A program made the position numbers and the translations under genes. Below the pieces are notes generated by a model that saw nothing but the letters and a program-made list of their open reading frames with translations, ran no database searches and was not told the DNA's origin. A stretch of DNA of 64,000 bases from Microbacterium psychrotolerans (GTDB lineage Bacteria; Actinomycetota; Actinomycetes; Actinomycetales; Microbacteriaceae), in assembly GCF_031085295.1 (NCBI RefSeq), contig NZ_JAVFWO010000002.1:248001-312000 (forward strand), given 5' to 3'. Every line of letters begins with the position of its first letter. Positions within the stretch are counted from its first letter, which is position 1. Shown here one piece after another: positions 18,892 through 27,915 of this stretch.

Positions 18892-19274
18892 TCGGCCGGG
18901 AGGACCGCGACGACGTCGATCTCGACGAGGATGTCGTACAGGTCCGAGCCGACGGTCGTGCGCACCGGGTACGGCTCCCGGAAGAACTCCGCGTAGGCGC
19001 GGTTGTACTCGGCGAAATCACGCTTGAGGTGCTGCAGGTGCGCGGTGACCTTGACGACGTCGTCGAACGAGGCGCCCTTGGCCGCGAGCACGCTGCCGAC
19101 ATTGCGCAGCACCTGCTGCGTCTGTTCGTAGACGCCGCCGGACACGACCTCTCCGGTCGCCGGGTCCTGCGGGCCGAAGCCTGCGGTGAACAGCAGCCCG
19201 GCCGCCGCCACGCCGTGGCTGTAGGGTCCCGCGGGCGTGGGCGCGTTCTCGATGAGGACGGCGTGCTTGGTCAT
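18888..19274 (-). CDS. RidA family enamine/imine deaminase
   Basis: 128 residues of the RidA/YjgF/UK114 family, a trimeric cytoplasmic protein that hydrolyses reactive enamines such as 2-aminoacrylate made by PLP dehydratases. Motifs are GPYSHGVAAAGLLFTAGFGPQDP and the family Arg in PVRTTVGSDL. AAAGGA lies 5-6 nt before the ATG. It overlaps both neighbours as ATGA junctions, being between the D-aminoacylase and the D-serine dehydratase-like gene, which strongly implies it detoxifies that enzyme's product. Confidence 0.93.
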   Translation of the reverse strand: MTKHAVLIENAPTPAGPYSHGVAAAGLLFTAGFGPQDPATGEVVSGGVYEQTQQVLRNVGSVLAAKGASFDDVVKVTAHLQHLKRDFAEYNRAYAEFFREPYPVRTTVGSDLYDILVEIDVVAVLPAE

Positions 19275-20938
19275 GGTGTTCCTTTCCTCGGGGTCGGGTG
19301 GTCGGTCTGACGCGGTCGGGGATCTGCGCCCGCCGATCGCGGCGGGGGAGCGGGGGAGCGGCGCAGTCCCCGCCCCGCGCGGACACCGGTTAGCACGCCA
19401 CCGCGCAGGACGTGCCGGCCGTTGACGAACACGTCGTCGATGCCGCGGGCCGGCTGCCGGGGCGCGTCGTAGGTCGCGGCATCCGTCGCGGTCGAAGGGT
19501 CGACGATCGCGATGTCGGCCGCGTTGCCGCTGCGCAGGATGCCGCGCTCGTGCAGCCCGAAGCGGCCGGCGGTGCGCGCCGCGAGATGGACGGCTGCGCC
19601 CTCCCAGGTGAAGGACCGGCCGATGTAGGTGGCGAGGAACCGGGCGAAGGCGCCCCACGCGCGCGGATGCGGAACGGCCCCCACGAAGATGCCGTCCGAG
19701 CCCCCGGTGTGCGCAGGATGCGCGAACAGACGTGCGAGATTCTCGACCGGTCGCTCCTCGCGCACCGCCATCACCGCGCTCACCTGGAGGCGTCCGGCGA
19801 CGAGGAGATCGAGCGTCGCGTCCTCGACGGGCGTCCCGCGCCGCGCGGAGATCTCGGCCAGGGTCAGGCCCGGCGCCCACGCCCACTGCTCGGCCGGCGT
19901 GTGCGCGACGCGGATCATCGTCGGCCACTGGGGGCCCAGACTCGGCTTGTGCGCGACGGCGGGGAACCACCTGTCGCGCAGCTGTGCGCGCTCGGCCGGA
20001 TCCGACAGCCGAGCGAGGGCCACCTCGACGTCGAGGGCGCTGTACTCCGGCGGCAGCACCGCCATCGACACCAGCGTGCATCCCCGCGTGTACGGGTACA
20101 TGTCGAACGAGAGATCGGCACCGGATGCCGCAGCCTCGGCGAGCAGCCGCACGCCATCGGTCGCGTCGACGTGCAGGTGCGAGACGTGGCCGCGGACGCC
20201 GCCGTGCGCGTCGCCGGCGGCGCAGATCGCGACGACCTCGCGCAGACCGGCAGCGGAGTTCGCCTCGTAGCCGCCCCGCATGTGCGTCACGTACAGGGCG
20301 TCCGCTTCGGCGACGGGCGCGCACAGCGCGGCGAGTTCGGCAGCGTCGGCGAAGATGCCGGGTACGTAGTCGAGGCCCGTCGACAGCCCCAGTGCGCCCG
20401 CGTCGAGCCCGTCGGCCACCAGCTGCCGCATGCGCGCGAGCTGCGCGGCATCCGCTCGTCCGGCACGCATGCCCATGACCTCGTGACGGACGGTGCCGGC
20501 GGGCACGAGGTAGCCGACGTTGACGGGCGTGGTGCCGTCGTACGTGTGCAGCAGCTCGCCGACCCCGCCGCCGGTGTACGTCGGGTGCGGGCCGTTGATG
20601 GCCGCGAAGTAGGTGTCGGCCCACCTGCCGTCCCCCGGTGCGTAGGAGACGCCGTCCTGGCCGCCGATGACGGTCGTGACACCCTGACGCAGCAGTGCGA
20701 GCTGGACGTCGGTCTGGAAGACCGCCCCGTCGGCATGCGCGTGCGCGTCGATGAAGCCGGGCATCACGAGGCGGCCGGTGCAGTCCACGGTCTGGTCCGC
20801 GTCCCGCGGCTCGATGGCGGCGGCGATCCGGCCGATGACGTCGCCGACGATCTCGATGTCGGCGATCCGTCTCGGTGCGCCGGTTCCGTCGATGACCGTC
20901 CCTCCGCGCAGCACCGTGCGGTGGGGGTGGGCAGTCAT
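19271..20938 (-). CDS. N-acyl-D-amino-acid deacylase (D-aminoacylase)
   Basis: About 555 residues of the amidohydrolase superfamily. The metal motif is PGFIDAHAHAD, followed by GADLSFDMYPY, the second-metal histidines in VSHLHVDATDG and the late GGSDGIFVGAVPHPRAWG. It hydrolyses N-acyl-D-amino acids to a free D-amino acid plus a fatty or acetyl acid. The last 40 residues are Arg/Pro-rich and look unstructured. ATG 20938 begins MTAHPHRTVLRGGTVIDGTGA, matching the family start, whereas the open frame continues upstream without a family match. The stop is coupled to ridA (ATGA). It supplies D-amino acids to the downstream PLP enzyme. Confidence 0.92.
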   Translation of the reverse strand: MTAHPHRTVLRGGTVIDGTGAPRRIADIEIVGDVIGRIAAAIEPRDADQTVDCTGRLVMPGFIDAHAHADGAVFQTDVQLALLRQGVTTVIGGQDGVSYAPGDGRWADTYFAAINGPHPTYTGGGVGELLHTYDGTTPVNVGYLVPAGTVRHEVMGMRAGRADAAQLARMRQLVADGLDAGALGLSTGLDYVPGIFADAAELAALCAPVAEADALYVTHMRGGYEANSAAGLREVVAICAAGDAHGGVRGHVSHLHVDATDGVRLLAEAAASGADLSFDMYPYTRGCTLVSMAVLPPEYSALDVEVALARLSDPAERAQLRDRWFPAVAHKPSLGPQWPTMIRVAHTPAEQWAWAPGLTLAEISARRGTPVEDATLDLLVAGRLQVSAVMAVREERPVENLARLFAHPAHTGGSDGIFVGAVPHPRAWGAFARFLATYIGRSFTWEGAAVHLAARTAGRFGLHERGILRSGNAADIAIVDPSTATDAATYDAPRQPARGIDDVFVNGRHVLRGGVLTGVRAGRGLRRSPAPPPRSAGADPRPRQTDHPTPRKGTP

Positions 20939-21015
20939 CGCGGTCTCCGTGGGTGCGCAGGCCCCGGCTGACCCGCGGGGGAAGTCTACGCAGTCTGCGC
21001 CGGGCGGCGCAGGCG

Positions 21016-22083
21016 TCAGTGGCCGAGCGCCGCGAGCGCGAGGTCGACGTCGTCCTCGTCGTTGAAGACGTGGAAGGCCACGCGTGCGCGGCCGGATCGC
21101 CCCGACGCGGTGATCCCCGCGGTCGTGAGCCGGGCGAGTTCGCCGCCGTCGGGGTCGTCCCACGTGACGATCGCCGAGGCCCGCTCGGGTTCCGCGATGC
21201 CGCGTCCGGCGCGGAAGGCGGCAGCGAGCCCGGTCGCGTGCCGGTGGAGCTCGGTCGGCTCCAGTGCGGCGAACAGCTCGAGCGCGGGTGCAGCGCCGAC
21301 GAACGCCTGCCAGGCGGGCGACACGTCGAACCGGCGGGCGTCGGGGGCGAGCTCGACATCGCCGCCGTAGCAGGACGCCCAGGGGTCGTCGCCGGCGTAC
21401 CACCCGGCGTTGAGCGGTGTCATGCGCGCGGCGAGCCTGTCCGACACGGTCAGGAACGACACGCCACGGGGCGCGCAGAGCCACTTGTACGCGTGACACA
21501 CGACGGCATCGAAGTCGGATGCCGCGACCGGCAGCCAGCCGACCGCCTGGGTCGCGTCGCAGAGCGTGAGCGCGCCGTGCCGCGACGCGGCCGCGACGAT
21601 GGCAGCGGCATCCGCCACTTCCCCGGTGGCCGACTGCACCACCGAGAATGCGACGAGCGCCGTGCTCGGGCGCACGTGCGCCGCGAGGTCGTGGAGTGGC
21701 GCCGTGCGCACGACGAGGCCTCGGCCGGTGTGCACGAAGGGCAGCACCATCGACGAGAACTCTCCGTCGGGGACGAGGACCTCGGCGCCGTCGGGCAGCG
21801 CCGACGCGACCAGGCCTGCCGCGACCGACGTCTGCGAGCCGATCGCCACACGCTCGGCGCCCACGTCGACCAGTGACGCGAACAGTCCGCGCGAGCGCTC
21901 GACCGCCGCGCAGTATGCGGCGAGGTCGGGTCGGCCGGCGCCGGCCGCATCCAGGTCCGCGATGACGGCGCGCCGCGTCGCGCGGCTCGGCAGGCCCACG
22001 GTGCATGCGGCCAGGTAGTCGCGGCCGCCGTCGAACTCGCGGCGCGCGGCGGCGAGAGCGGGGGAGTCGGCGAGGGCGGGCAT
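21016..22083 (-). CDS. Aminotransferase class V-fold PLP enzyme
   Basis: 355 residues, fold type I like cysteine desulfurases, kynureninases and isopenicillin N epimerase. The PLP lysine is in CHAYKWLCAPRGVSF, and LCDATQAVGWLPV gives the cofactor Asp. It is first in the D-amino-acid cluster and divergent from the LysR gene, so it may be an epimerase, desulfurase or lyase acting on the same substrates. I chose ATG 22083, 6 nt after a CACTCT box on the minus strand. ATG 22113 is an alternative, adding MSNQQVHSGC. It is separated from the deacylase by 77 nt. Confidence 0.85.
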   Translation of the reverse strand: MPALADSPALAAARREFDGGRDYLAACTVGLPSRATRRAVIADLDAAGAGRPDLAAYCAAVERSRGLFASLVDVGAERVAIGSQTSVAAGLVASALPDGAEVLVPDGEFSSMVLPFVHTGRGLVVRTAPLHDLAAHVRPSTALVAFSVVQSATGEVADAAAIVAAASRHGALTLCDATQAVGWLPVAASDFDAVVCHAYKWLCAPRGVSFLTVSDRLAARMTPLNAGWYAGDDPWASCYGGDVELAPDARRFDVSPAWQAFVGAAPALELFAALEPTELHRHATGLAAAFRAGRGIAEPERASAIVTWDDPDGGELARLTTAGITASGRSGRARVAFHVFNDEDDVDLALAALGH

Positions 22084-22089
22084 GCATCC

Positions 22090-22095
22090 AGAGTG
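22090..22095 (-). promoter_or_regulatory. Candidate -10 box of the D-amino-acid cluster
   Basis: CACTCT on the minus strand ends 6 nt before ATG 22083. It deviates from TAnnnT at the first base. Confidence 0.35.
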
Positions 22096-22141
22096 AACCT
22101 GCTGATTGCTCATGTCTACGGCAGGTGTCCCATGCCTCACA

Positions 22142-22158
22142 TAACAGAGACTTATGAT
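22142..22158 (+). promoter_or_regulatory. LysR-type T-N11-A box overlapping the lysR -10
   Basis: TAACAGAGACTTA at 22142-22154 is a T-N11-A box inside an ATAA/TTAT dyad. It overlaps TATGAT (22153-22158), which ends 6 nt before GTG 22165. This fits autorepression and activation of the divergent cluster. Confidence 0.5.
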
Positions 22159-22164
22159 TAGCCC

Positions 22165-23169
22165 GTGGCGGACGTGCTCGATGATGACCCGGGGTTCGAC
22201 GCGCGCGAACTGCGGGTGGTGAAGGCCGTTGCTGATGCCGGATCCATCACCGGTGCCGCCCTCGCCCTCGGGTACAGCCAGCCCGCGGTCAGCCAGCAGC
22301 TCAAGCGCCTCGAGCAGCGACTCGGTGTCGCCGTCGTCGAGCGGGTCGGGCGCAGCGTCCGGCTCACCGATGCGGGGAGGGTCCTCGCCCGTCACGCGCC
22401 GGCCGTGACGACGGCGCTGGATGCCGCGGCCGGCGAACTCGCCGAGCTGAGGGGACTGCGCGCCGCGCGTGTGCGGCTGGTGGCGTTCCCGTCGGCGTCT
22501 CCCACCATCGTCCCGCGTCTGCTCGCAGAGCTGGCGCAGCGGCATCCGGGGATCTCGCTCACCTACGTCGAGGCCGAGCCGCCCGAGGCCGTGGAGGCGG
22601 TGCGCGAGGACCGCACCGACATCGCCCTCACCTTCAGCTATCCGGGCGACCGCGACGACCCGCACGGCTCGAGCGCCCGCGGACTCTCGGTCACCACGGT
22701 CGGCGCCGATGAGCTGCTCGCCGTCCTGCCGGCCGGGCACCCCGCGGCGACCGCCGGTGCGCTCGACGTCGCCGTGCTCGCGGGCGAGGACTGGATCGCC
22801 GGCTGTCCGCGGTGCCGCGGTCACCTGCTGGAGCTGTGCGGTCGCGCCGGCTTCGCTCCGCGCATCGCCTTCGAGACCGACAACTTCGTCGCGGTCGAAG
22901 GGCTCGTCGCCCAGGGCATCGGCGTCGCGACGCTGCCGAGGATGGCCGTGGAGTCATTCCCGCAGCTTCCCGGGGTGGCGATCGTGCCGCTCCCGGTCGG
23001 GGAGCAGCGGCGCATCCACACCGTGACGGCGCGCGGCGCTGACCGGGTGCCCGCCGTGCGGGCGACGCTCGAGGCGCTGGCACGCCTCACCGCCGGCGCC
23101 GCTGACGAGCGCGCGTCGGTGGCATCCCTCGGCAACGCAGGGCCGACCGACGCCGCGTCGGCCAACTAA
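22165..23169 (+). CDS. LysR family transcriptional regulator
   Basis: 334 residues. The N-terminal winged helix-turn-helix is clear: [17 protein letters not shown] start here reads [19 protein letters not shown], then [17 protein letters not shown] periplasmic-binding-like effector domain follows, with [16 protein letters not shown] and [18 protein letters not shown]. It is divergent from the D-amino-acid cluster, so it probably activates that cluster in response to a D-amino acid or an N-acyl derivative. The GTG start has no Shine-Dalgarno and lies 6 nt after TATGAT. gltX begins 12 nt after the stop. Confidence 0.92.
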   Translation: MADVLDDDPGFDARELRVVKAVADAGSITGAALALGYSQPAVSQQLKRLEQRLGVAVVERVGRSVRLTDAGRVLARHAPAVTTALDAAAGELAELRGLRAARVRLVAFPSASPTIVPRLLAELAQRHPGISLTYVEAEPPEAVEAVREDRTDIALTFSYPGDRDDPHGSSARGLSVTTVGADELLAVLPAGHPAATAGALDVAVLAGEDWIAGCPRCRGHLLELCGRAGFAPRIAFETDNFVAVEGLVAQGIGVATLPRMAVESFPQLPGVAIVPLPVGEQRRIHTVTARGADRVPAVRATLEALARLTAGAADERASVASLGNAGPTDAASAN

Positions 23170-23172
23170 ACT
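23167..23172 (+). promoter_or_regulatory. -10 box for leaderless gltX
   Basis: TAAACT ends 8 nt before ATG 23181 and overlaps the lysR stop codon. Confidence 0.5.
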
Positions 23173-23180
23173 CGGACACG

Positions 23181-24710
23181 ATGCCTTCTTCGCCTGATCC
23201 CCGCACCACCACCGCCACCGGCGCCGACGTCCGTGTCCGGTTCTGCCCCTCACCGACGGGGCTGCCGCACGTCGGCCTGATCCGCACGGTGCTGTTCAAC
23301 TGGGCGTACGCGCGTCACAACGGCGGCAAGCTGGTCTTCCGCATCGAGGACACCGACTCGGCGCGCGACAGCGAGGAGAGCTACCTGCAGCTGCTCGACG
23401 CGCTGCGGTGGCTGGAGATCGACTGGGACGAGGGCGTCGAAGTGGGCGGACCTCACGCACCGTACCGGCAGTCCGAGCGCCACGGCATCTATCGCGAGGT
23501 GCTCGACCGCCTCATCGCCGCCGGTGCCGTGTACGAGAGCTACTCGACGGCCGAAGAGATCGACGCGCGCAACGAGGCCAACGGCCGGGCGAAGCAGCTC
23601 GGCTACGACAACTTCGACCGCGGTCTCACCGACGAGCAGAAGGCGGCGTTCCGCGCCGAGGGCCGCGAGCCCGCGTGGCGGCTGCGCGTTCCCGACGAGG
23701 ACCTCACCTATGTCGACCTCATCCGGGGCGAAGTGACGTTCCCGGCGGGATCGTTCCCCGACTTCGTACTGGTGCGGGCCGGCGGCGTGCCGCTGTACCC
23801 GTTCGTCAATCCCGTCGACGACGCGCTCATGGGCATCACGCACGTCATCCGCGGCGAAGACCTCATGCCTTCCACCGCGCGCCAGCTGGCGCTGTACGGC
23901 GCACTGGTGGATGCCGGAATCACGACGTTCATCCCGCGCTTCGCGCACATGCCGCTCGTGCTGGGAGAAGAGGGGAACAAGAAGCTCTCGAAGCGCGACC
24001 CGAAGGCCGACCTCTTCCTGCAGCGCGAGAAGGGCTTCATCCACGAAGGACTGCTCAACTACCTCGCCCTCCTCGGCTGGTCGATCGCGCCGGATCGCGA
24101 CGTCTTCTCGCTCGAGGAGCTCGTCGCGGCGTTCGACATCGTCGACGTGAACCCGAACCCGGCCCGCTTCGACCAGAAGAAGGCGGAGTCGATCAACGGC
24201 GACCACATCCGGATGCTGGAGCCTGCGGACTTCGCCGAGCGGCTCGTGCCCTACCTCTCGGCCGCCGGCGTGATCGACGCGAGCCCGACTCCCACGCAGG
24301 CGGCGATGCTCGCGGCGGCCGCCCCGCTCGTGCAGGAGCGGATGCAGCTGCTCGGGGACGCTCCGGGCCTGCTGGGCTTCCTCTTCACCGACGTCGTGAC
24401 GTACCAGGACGACGCCCTCGCCTCCCTGCCGGCGAACGCGAACGAAGTGCTCATCGCGTCGGTCGGCGCCCTCGAGCTCGTGCCCGACACCGAGTTCACC
24501 GCCGCCGCCGTGCAGGACGCCCTCGCCGGCACGCTGATCTCGCCCGTCGAGGACGGGGGCCTGGGGCTCAAGCCGCGCGTGGCCTACGGCCCGCTGCGCG
24601 TCGCCCTCAGCGGCCGTCGCGTGTCGCCGCCGCTGTTCGAGTCCATGGAGCTGCTCGGCAAGTCCGAGTCGATCCGTCGACTCGGCGCGCTGGTCGACGC
24701 GCGCGGGTGA
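23181..24710 (+). CDS. gltX: Glutamyl-tRNA synthetase
   Basis: 509 residues, class I synthetase charging tRNA-Glu. The HIGH motif appears as HVGL from His30 in [12 protein letters not shown], and KMSKS as KLSKR around residues 266-270. [25 protein letters not shown] and [10 protein letters not shown] are the usual GluRS markers, and the C-terminal anticodon-binding helical region is complete. It lies just upstream of a tRNA-Gln gene, and two tRNA-Glu genes lie 8 kb further on. If this genus uses the indirect Gln route via GatCAB, this enzyme would also charge tRNA-Gln, but that is not shown here. Confidence 0.97.
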   Translation: MPSSPDPRTTTATGADVRVRFCPSPTGLPHVGLIRTVLFNWAYARHNGGKLVFRIEDTDSARDSEESYLQLLDALRWLEIDWDEGVEVGGPHAPYRQSERHGIYREVLDRLIAAGAVYESYSTAEEIDARNEANGRAKQLGYDNFDRGLTDEQKAAFRAEGREPAWRLRVPDEDLTYVDLIRGEVTFPAGSFPDFVLVRAGGVPLYPFVNPVDDALMGITHVIRGEDLMPSTARQLALYGALVDAGITTFIPRFAHMPLVLGEEGNKKLSKRDPKADLFLQREKGFIHEGLLNYLALLGWSIAPDRDVFSLEELVAAFDIVDVNPNPARFDQKKAESINGDHIRMLEPADFAERLVPYLSAAGVIDASPTPTQAAMLAAAAPLVQERMQLLGDAPGLLGFLFTDVVTYQDDALASLPANANEVLIASVGALELVPDTEFTAAAVQDALAGTLISPVEDGGLGLKPRVAYGPLRVALSGRRVSPPLFESMELLGKSESIRRLGALVDARG

Positions 24711-24719
24711 CGGCCCGGT

Positions 24720-24748
24720 TTGGAGCACGTGCCGGCGTCGCGTAGACT
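24720..24748 (+). promoter_or_regulatory. tRNA-Gln promoter
   Basis: TTGGAG at 24720-24725 and TAGACT at 24743-24748 are 17 bp apart, ending 31 nt before the tRNA. Confidence 0.6.
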
Positions 24749-24779
24749 CAATCCTCGGCACGGCTTCGGCTGACAGCCT

Positions 24780-24854
24780 TGGGGTATGGTGTAATTGGCA
24801 ACACGGCTGATTCTGGTTCAGTTGTTCTTGGTTCGAGTCCAGGTACCCCAGCCA
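24780..24854 (+). tRNA. tRNA-Gln (anticodon CUG)
   Basis: The 7-bp acceptor stem TGGGGTA pairs with TACCCCA. The anticodon stem GCTGA/TCAGT encloses TTCTGGT with anticodon CTG, and the T arm is CTTGG TTCGAGT CCAGG. The CCA end is encoded at 24852-24854. Confidence 0.95.
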
Positions 24855-24861
24855 ACGAGAT

Positions 24862-24886
24862 AACCCCCGCTGAGCGGGGGTTTTTC
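24862..24886 (+). terminator. Intrinsic terminator of tRNA-Gln
   Basis: Arms AACCCCCGC and GCGGGGGTT with a TGA loop, followed by a T run: a textbook Rho-independent terminator 7 nt after the tRNA. Confidence 0.9.
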
Positions 24887-25069
24887 GTTTCACGACCACG
24901 GCGAGCAGCGGCATGACGCGCCTGCAGCGCTGGGGACTGCTCGGTCCGCCGCATCCTTCTCCATCGCCTCCCGCGTGAAGCCGGCGTCCCATTCTGCGGG
25001 TGGATGGACGTCTCCGCTTCCACAAGGAGCCGCCCAGCGCAACCCCCTCTGATGCCGCTGGAGGGGGCG

Positions 25070-25075
25070 TAGCCT
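25070..25075 (+). promoter_or_regulatory. Candidate -10 box of the kinase gene
   Basis: TAGCCT lies 29 nt before ATG 25105, just after a 7-bp GC hairpin (arms 25043-25049 and 25061-25067). Nothing else was recognised between the tRNA-Gln terminator and this point. Confidence 0.4.
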
Positions 25076-25104
25076 TCACGGGAGGTTCGAGGGGCGGCAC
25101 ACCC

Positions 25105-26943
25105 ATGAGTACTCCTACCGCCCTCGTCGCCGACCGCTACCGGCTCGTCAAGATGCTGGGTGCGGGGGGGATGGGCATCGTATGGCAGGCCTGGGACTCC
25201 CTGCTGCGCCGGCCGGTCGCCCTGAAGATGCTGCGCACCCAGCCGGAGCTCACCGACCAGGAACGCCAGGTCGCGACCGACCGCGCCATGAGGGAGGCGC
25301 GCATCACTGCGGGGCTTCATCATCCTCACGCGGTCACCGTTTTCGACGTCGTCGAGCACGACGGTCAGCCCTGCATCGTGATGCAGCTCATCGAGTCCAC
25401 ACCGCTCTCCGAGCTCCTGCGCGAGCACGGCACCTTCACGCCGGCCGAGACGGCGCGCATCGGCGCGGAGGTCGCGTCCGCGCTGGCCGCCGCGCACGCG
25501 CTCAAGATCGTCCACCGCGACGTGAAGCCCGGGAACATCCTCGTCGCGAGCGACGGCTCGGCACTCATCAGCGACTTCGGCATCTCGCATGCCCTCGGCG
25601 ATACGACCATCACCGCGACGGGGATCGTCCACGGCACCCCGGCCTTCCTCGCCCCCGAGGTGGCGCGGGGACTGCCCACGAGCTTCGCCTCCGACGTGTT
25701 CTCGCTCGGATCGACGCTCTACGCGATGGTCGAGGGCGGGCCGCCGTTCGGTACCGACCGCAATTCGATCGCCTTGCTGCACCGGGTCGCCCGCGGCGGT
25801 TATCCCCCGCCGAAGCACGCGGGGCCACTGACGCCGATCCTGCGCAAGATGCTCGCACCCCAGCCGAAGCGGCGGCCGGCCATGGAGTGGGTCGTCGAGG
25901 CCCTGGGATCGGTGCAGCGCGAGAGTGCCGCCGACCAGGCCGTCTCTGCGGGGCTGCTCGCGCTCGGATTCGACGAAGCCACGGCAGGATGGGTGGGAGA
26001 GAGCAAGGCGGAGACCGCGGCGCAGGACACGGCCACGCCGCCGATGGTCCCTGCCGACGTCAGCCCCGAGGACGAGTACGAGTCCGAGGACGCGAGGGAC
26101 GAAGACGCCCGGCCGGTCCCGCGCACACCGCCGACGATCCCTGCGGACCTCGGCCCCGAGGACGAGTCCGAGACGGCTCCTCGCACGCCCGCCGATTCAG
26201 CGACGGCACGACTGCCGACCGGAAAGACCGTCCCGGTCGATCAGCCGACCCGATACGAGGCTCCGACGGCCGAGACGGAACCGCTGCGGCCGTCCGCGCC
26301 CGCCAGTGCGACGGTGGGCCGTGTCGGCGAGGCTCCGTCATGGACGACGGAGGCTTCGCCTGCGGAACCTCGCCCGGCCCGGCGCCGCCGCCGAGCGGGA
26401 GTCATCGCCGCCGCGCTGATCGTCCTGGTCGCGCTCGGAATCGGTGCCACGCTGCTGTTCACCCTCCAGCGGCCGCGGGCACAGCCCGACGCGGACCCGA
26501 CGGCGGCGCCCACTTCGTCGTCGACTCCGGTCGAGGAGTCGGCCGAGCCCGAGACGGTGCCGCCCGTGCCGGCCACGTCGGCGCCGCCGGAGGAGGAGAC
26601 GGAGCCCGACCCCGTTCCGGTATCGTCCGAGCAGCGGGTGGTCGACACGATCTCGGGCTATTACGCGATGATGCCCGATAATCGGGACGGCGCCTGGCCG
26701 CTGATGACCGCGGACTATCAGGAGAACCACGCCGGCGGTCGCGGCGGGTACGAGGAATTCTGGGCTGCGATCTCGGATGTCTCGATCGCGGACGTCACCG
26801 CGACGGGACCCGACAGCGGGCAGGCGACGCTGACGTACTACTTCCGAGACGGCCGCGTCGTGGAGGAGGTCACGGCCTACCGGCTCACGGATGAGGCCGG
26901 CGTGCTGAAGATCGCTGCGACCGAGGTGCTGAGCAGCCGATGA
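25105..26943 (+). CDS. Transmembrane serine/threonine protein kinase (PknB-like)
   Basis: 612 residues. The kinase domain occupies roughly residues 10-270: glycine loop LGAGGMGIVWQAW, Lys41 in VALKML, HRDVKPGNIL near 137 with catalytic Asp139, DFG near 157, and GTPAFLAPEVARG. An acidic, Thr/Pro-rich linker of about 150 residues follows, then one transmembrane helix near 430-455 and an outside domain of about 140 residues with a Pro/Thr/Glu-rich stalk. The outside domain (YYAMMPDNRDGAWPLM, ATLTYYFRDGRVV) is not a PASTA repeat; it resembles NTF2-like sensor folds. The long in-frame extension upstream of ATG 25105 has no kinase features. Confidence 0.93.
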   Translation: MSTPTALVADRYRLVKMLGAGGMGIVWQAWDSLLRRPVALKMLRTQPELTDQERQVATDRAMREARITAGLHHPHAVTVFDVVEHDGQPCIVMQLIESTPLSELLREHGTFTPAETARIGAEVASALAAAHALKIVHRDVKPGNILVASDGSALISDFGISHALGDTTITATGIVHGTPAFLAPEVARGLPTSFASDVFSLGSTLYAMVEGGPPFGTDRNSIALLHRVARGGYPPPKHAGPLTPILRKMLAPQPKRRPAMEWVVEALGSVQRESAADQAVSAGLLALGFDEATAGWVGESKAETAAQDTATPPMVPADVSPEDEYESEDARDEDARPVPRTPPTIPADLGPEDESETAPRTPADSATARLPTGKTVPVDQPTRYEAPTAETEPLRPSAPASATVGRVGEAPSWTTEASPAEPRPARRRRRAGVIAAALIVLVALGIGATLLFTLQRPRAQPDADPTAAPTSSSTPVEESAEPETVPPVPATSAPPEEETEPDPVPVSSEQRVVDTISGYYAMMPDNRDGAWPLMTADYQENHAGGRGGYEEFWAAISDVSIADVTATGPDSGQATLTYYFRDGRVVEEVTAYRLTDEAGVLKIAATEVLSSR

Positions 26944-26982
26944 CGCCGGCGAGACGGGGTCGCGCACGGGCGTCGCGTGGCG

Positions 26983-27909
26983 TCATCCCCTGCCGTCGGC
27001 GATGACCTCGGCCGCGGCATCCGACCCCAAGGCGAGGTAGTCGGGATTGTCGTTGCTCTGGGCGAGGAGCATCAGCACGACCGCTGCCGCCCACGCGTGC
27101 GCGCGTCGCCACGTCGCGGCGTCGTAACGCGTGCCCGTCGCGGCGATGAAGTGGGCGCGGCCGGCCGCGTCGAATGCGAGCCAGGCGACGGCCAGGTCGT
27201 ACGCGGGATCGCCGGAGGTCACGTCGCCGAAGTCGATGATGCCCACCAGCACCCCCTCGTGCGAGACGAGGTTGCCGGGGTGCAGGTCGCCGTGGATCCA
27301 GACCGGGGGCCGGTCCCACGCCGCGGCCTCGAGGCCCCGGCCCCAGACGTCCTCGAGAGCGGTGGCGGATGCCGCGTCCAGCGTGCCCGCCGCGCGCAGG
27401 GCGTCGAGTCGCTCCGCGGTCGCCCCGGAACGCCCCGCCAGTGGGACCCCGCGGAACGGGTTGACCGGGTGGTCCGCGGGAGCATCGACGTGGAGGGCTC
27501 CGAGCGCACGTGCGAGCGTCTCGGCCCACGCGCCGCGGGCGGCCGCTGGCTCGTCGAGCGCGCGCTCGCCGTCGATCCACGGTACGACCGACCACGCCCA
27601 CGGGTACCCGCTGCCGGCGACACCGCGGACGACCGGCGCTGGCACCCGCACGCCGACGGGGGCGAGTCTCTCGGCGATGGCCGGAAGGACCAGGTGCTCG
27701 TGCCGCACCAGTGGGGCGGCCAGCGCCCGCCGGGGAAGTCGCACCGCGTGGTCTTCTCCGAGCCTCCAGACCTCGCTGTCCCAGCCCTCGGCCACCTTGT
27801 CGAGGGGAAGCGTGGCGGCCTCGGGGATCGCGTGCGTGGCCTGCTCGGCGAGCAGAGCGCGGATGAGTGCGGCGTCGATGTCGACCTCGGCAGCGGGTTT
27901 GTCTGGCAT
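26983..27909 (-). CDS. APH-family phosphotransferase (aminoglycoside/macrolide kinase-like)
   Basis: 308 residues, choline-kinase/APH fold. Catalytic motif is WIHGDLHPGNLVSHEG and the Mg motif IIDFGDVTSGDPAYDLA. The N-lobe has WDSEVWRLGEDHAVRLPRR. The family phosphorylates antibiotics, sugars or small alcohols; the DEPAAARGAWAETLA region is reminiscent of macrolide 2'-phosphotransferase relatives, but resistance is not implied. ATG 27909 follows a minus-strand TATGTT box by 6 nt; the intervening CGGAGG is too close to act as a normal Shine-Dalgarno. It is divergent from the fructose operon. Confidence 0.88.
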   Translation of the reverse strand: MPDKPAAEVDIDAALIRALLAEQATHAIPEAATLPLDKVAEGWDSEVWRLGEDHAVRLPRRALAAPLVRHEHLVLPAIAERLAPVGVRVPAPVVRGVAGSGYPWAWSVVPWIDGERALDEPAAARGAWAETLARALGALHVDAPADHPVNPFRGVPLAGRSGATAERLDALRAAGTLDAASATALEDVWGRGLEAAAWDRPPVWIHGDLHPGNLVSHEGVLVGIIDFGDVTSGDPAYDLAVAWLAFDAAGRAHFIAATGTRYDAATWRRAHAWAAAVVLMLLAQSNDNPDYLALGSDAAAEVIADGRG

Positions 27910-27915
27910 CCTCCG

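Noticed and set aside
18888..21359. Very long minus-strand open frame of about 820 codons overlapping the D-aminoacylase gene
   Set aside because: Only its last 128 codons (RidA) show a protein family; the rest is Arg/Pro-rich out-of-frame translation of the D-aminoacylase gene.
26941..26985. TGACGCC/GGCGTCA inverted repeat as terminator between the kinase and APH genes
   Set aside because: Seven-bp arms with a 31-nt loop and no T-run; expected by chance at this GC content.
26983..27909. Calling the APH-family gene an antibiotic-resistance gene
   Set aside because: The fold is shared by many kinases of small molecules, and nothing in sequence or context shows an antibiotic substrate.
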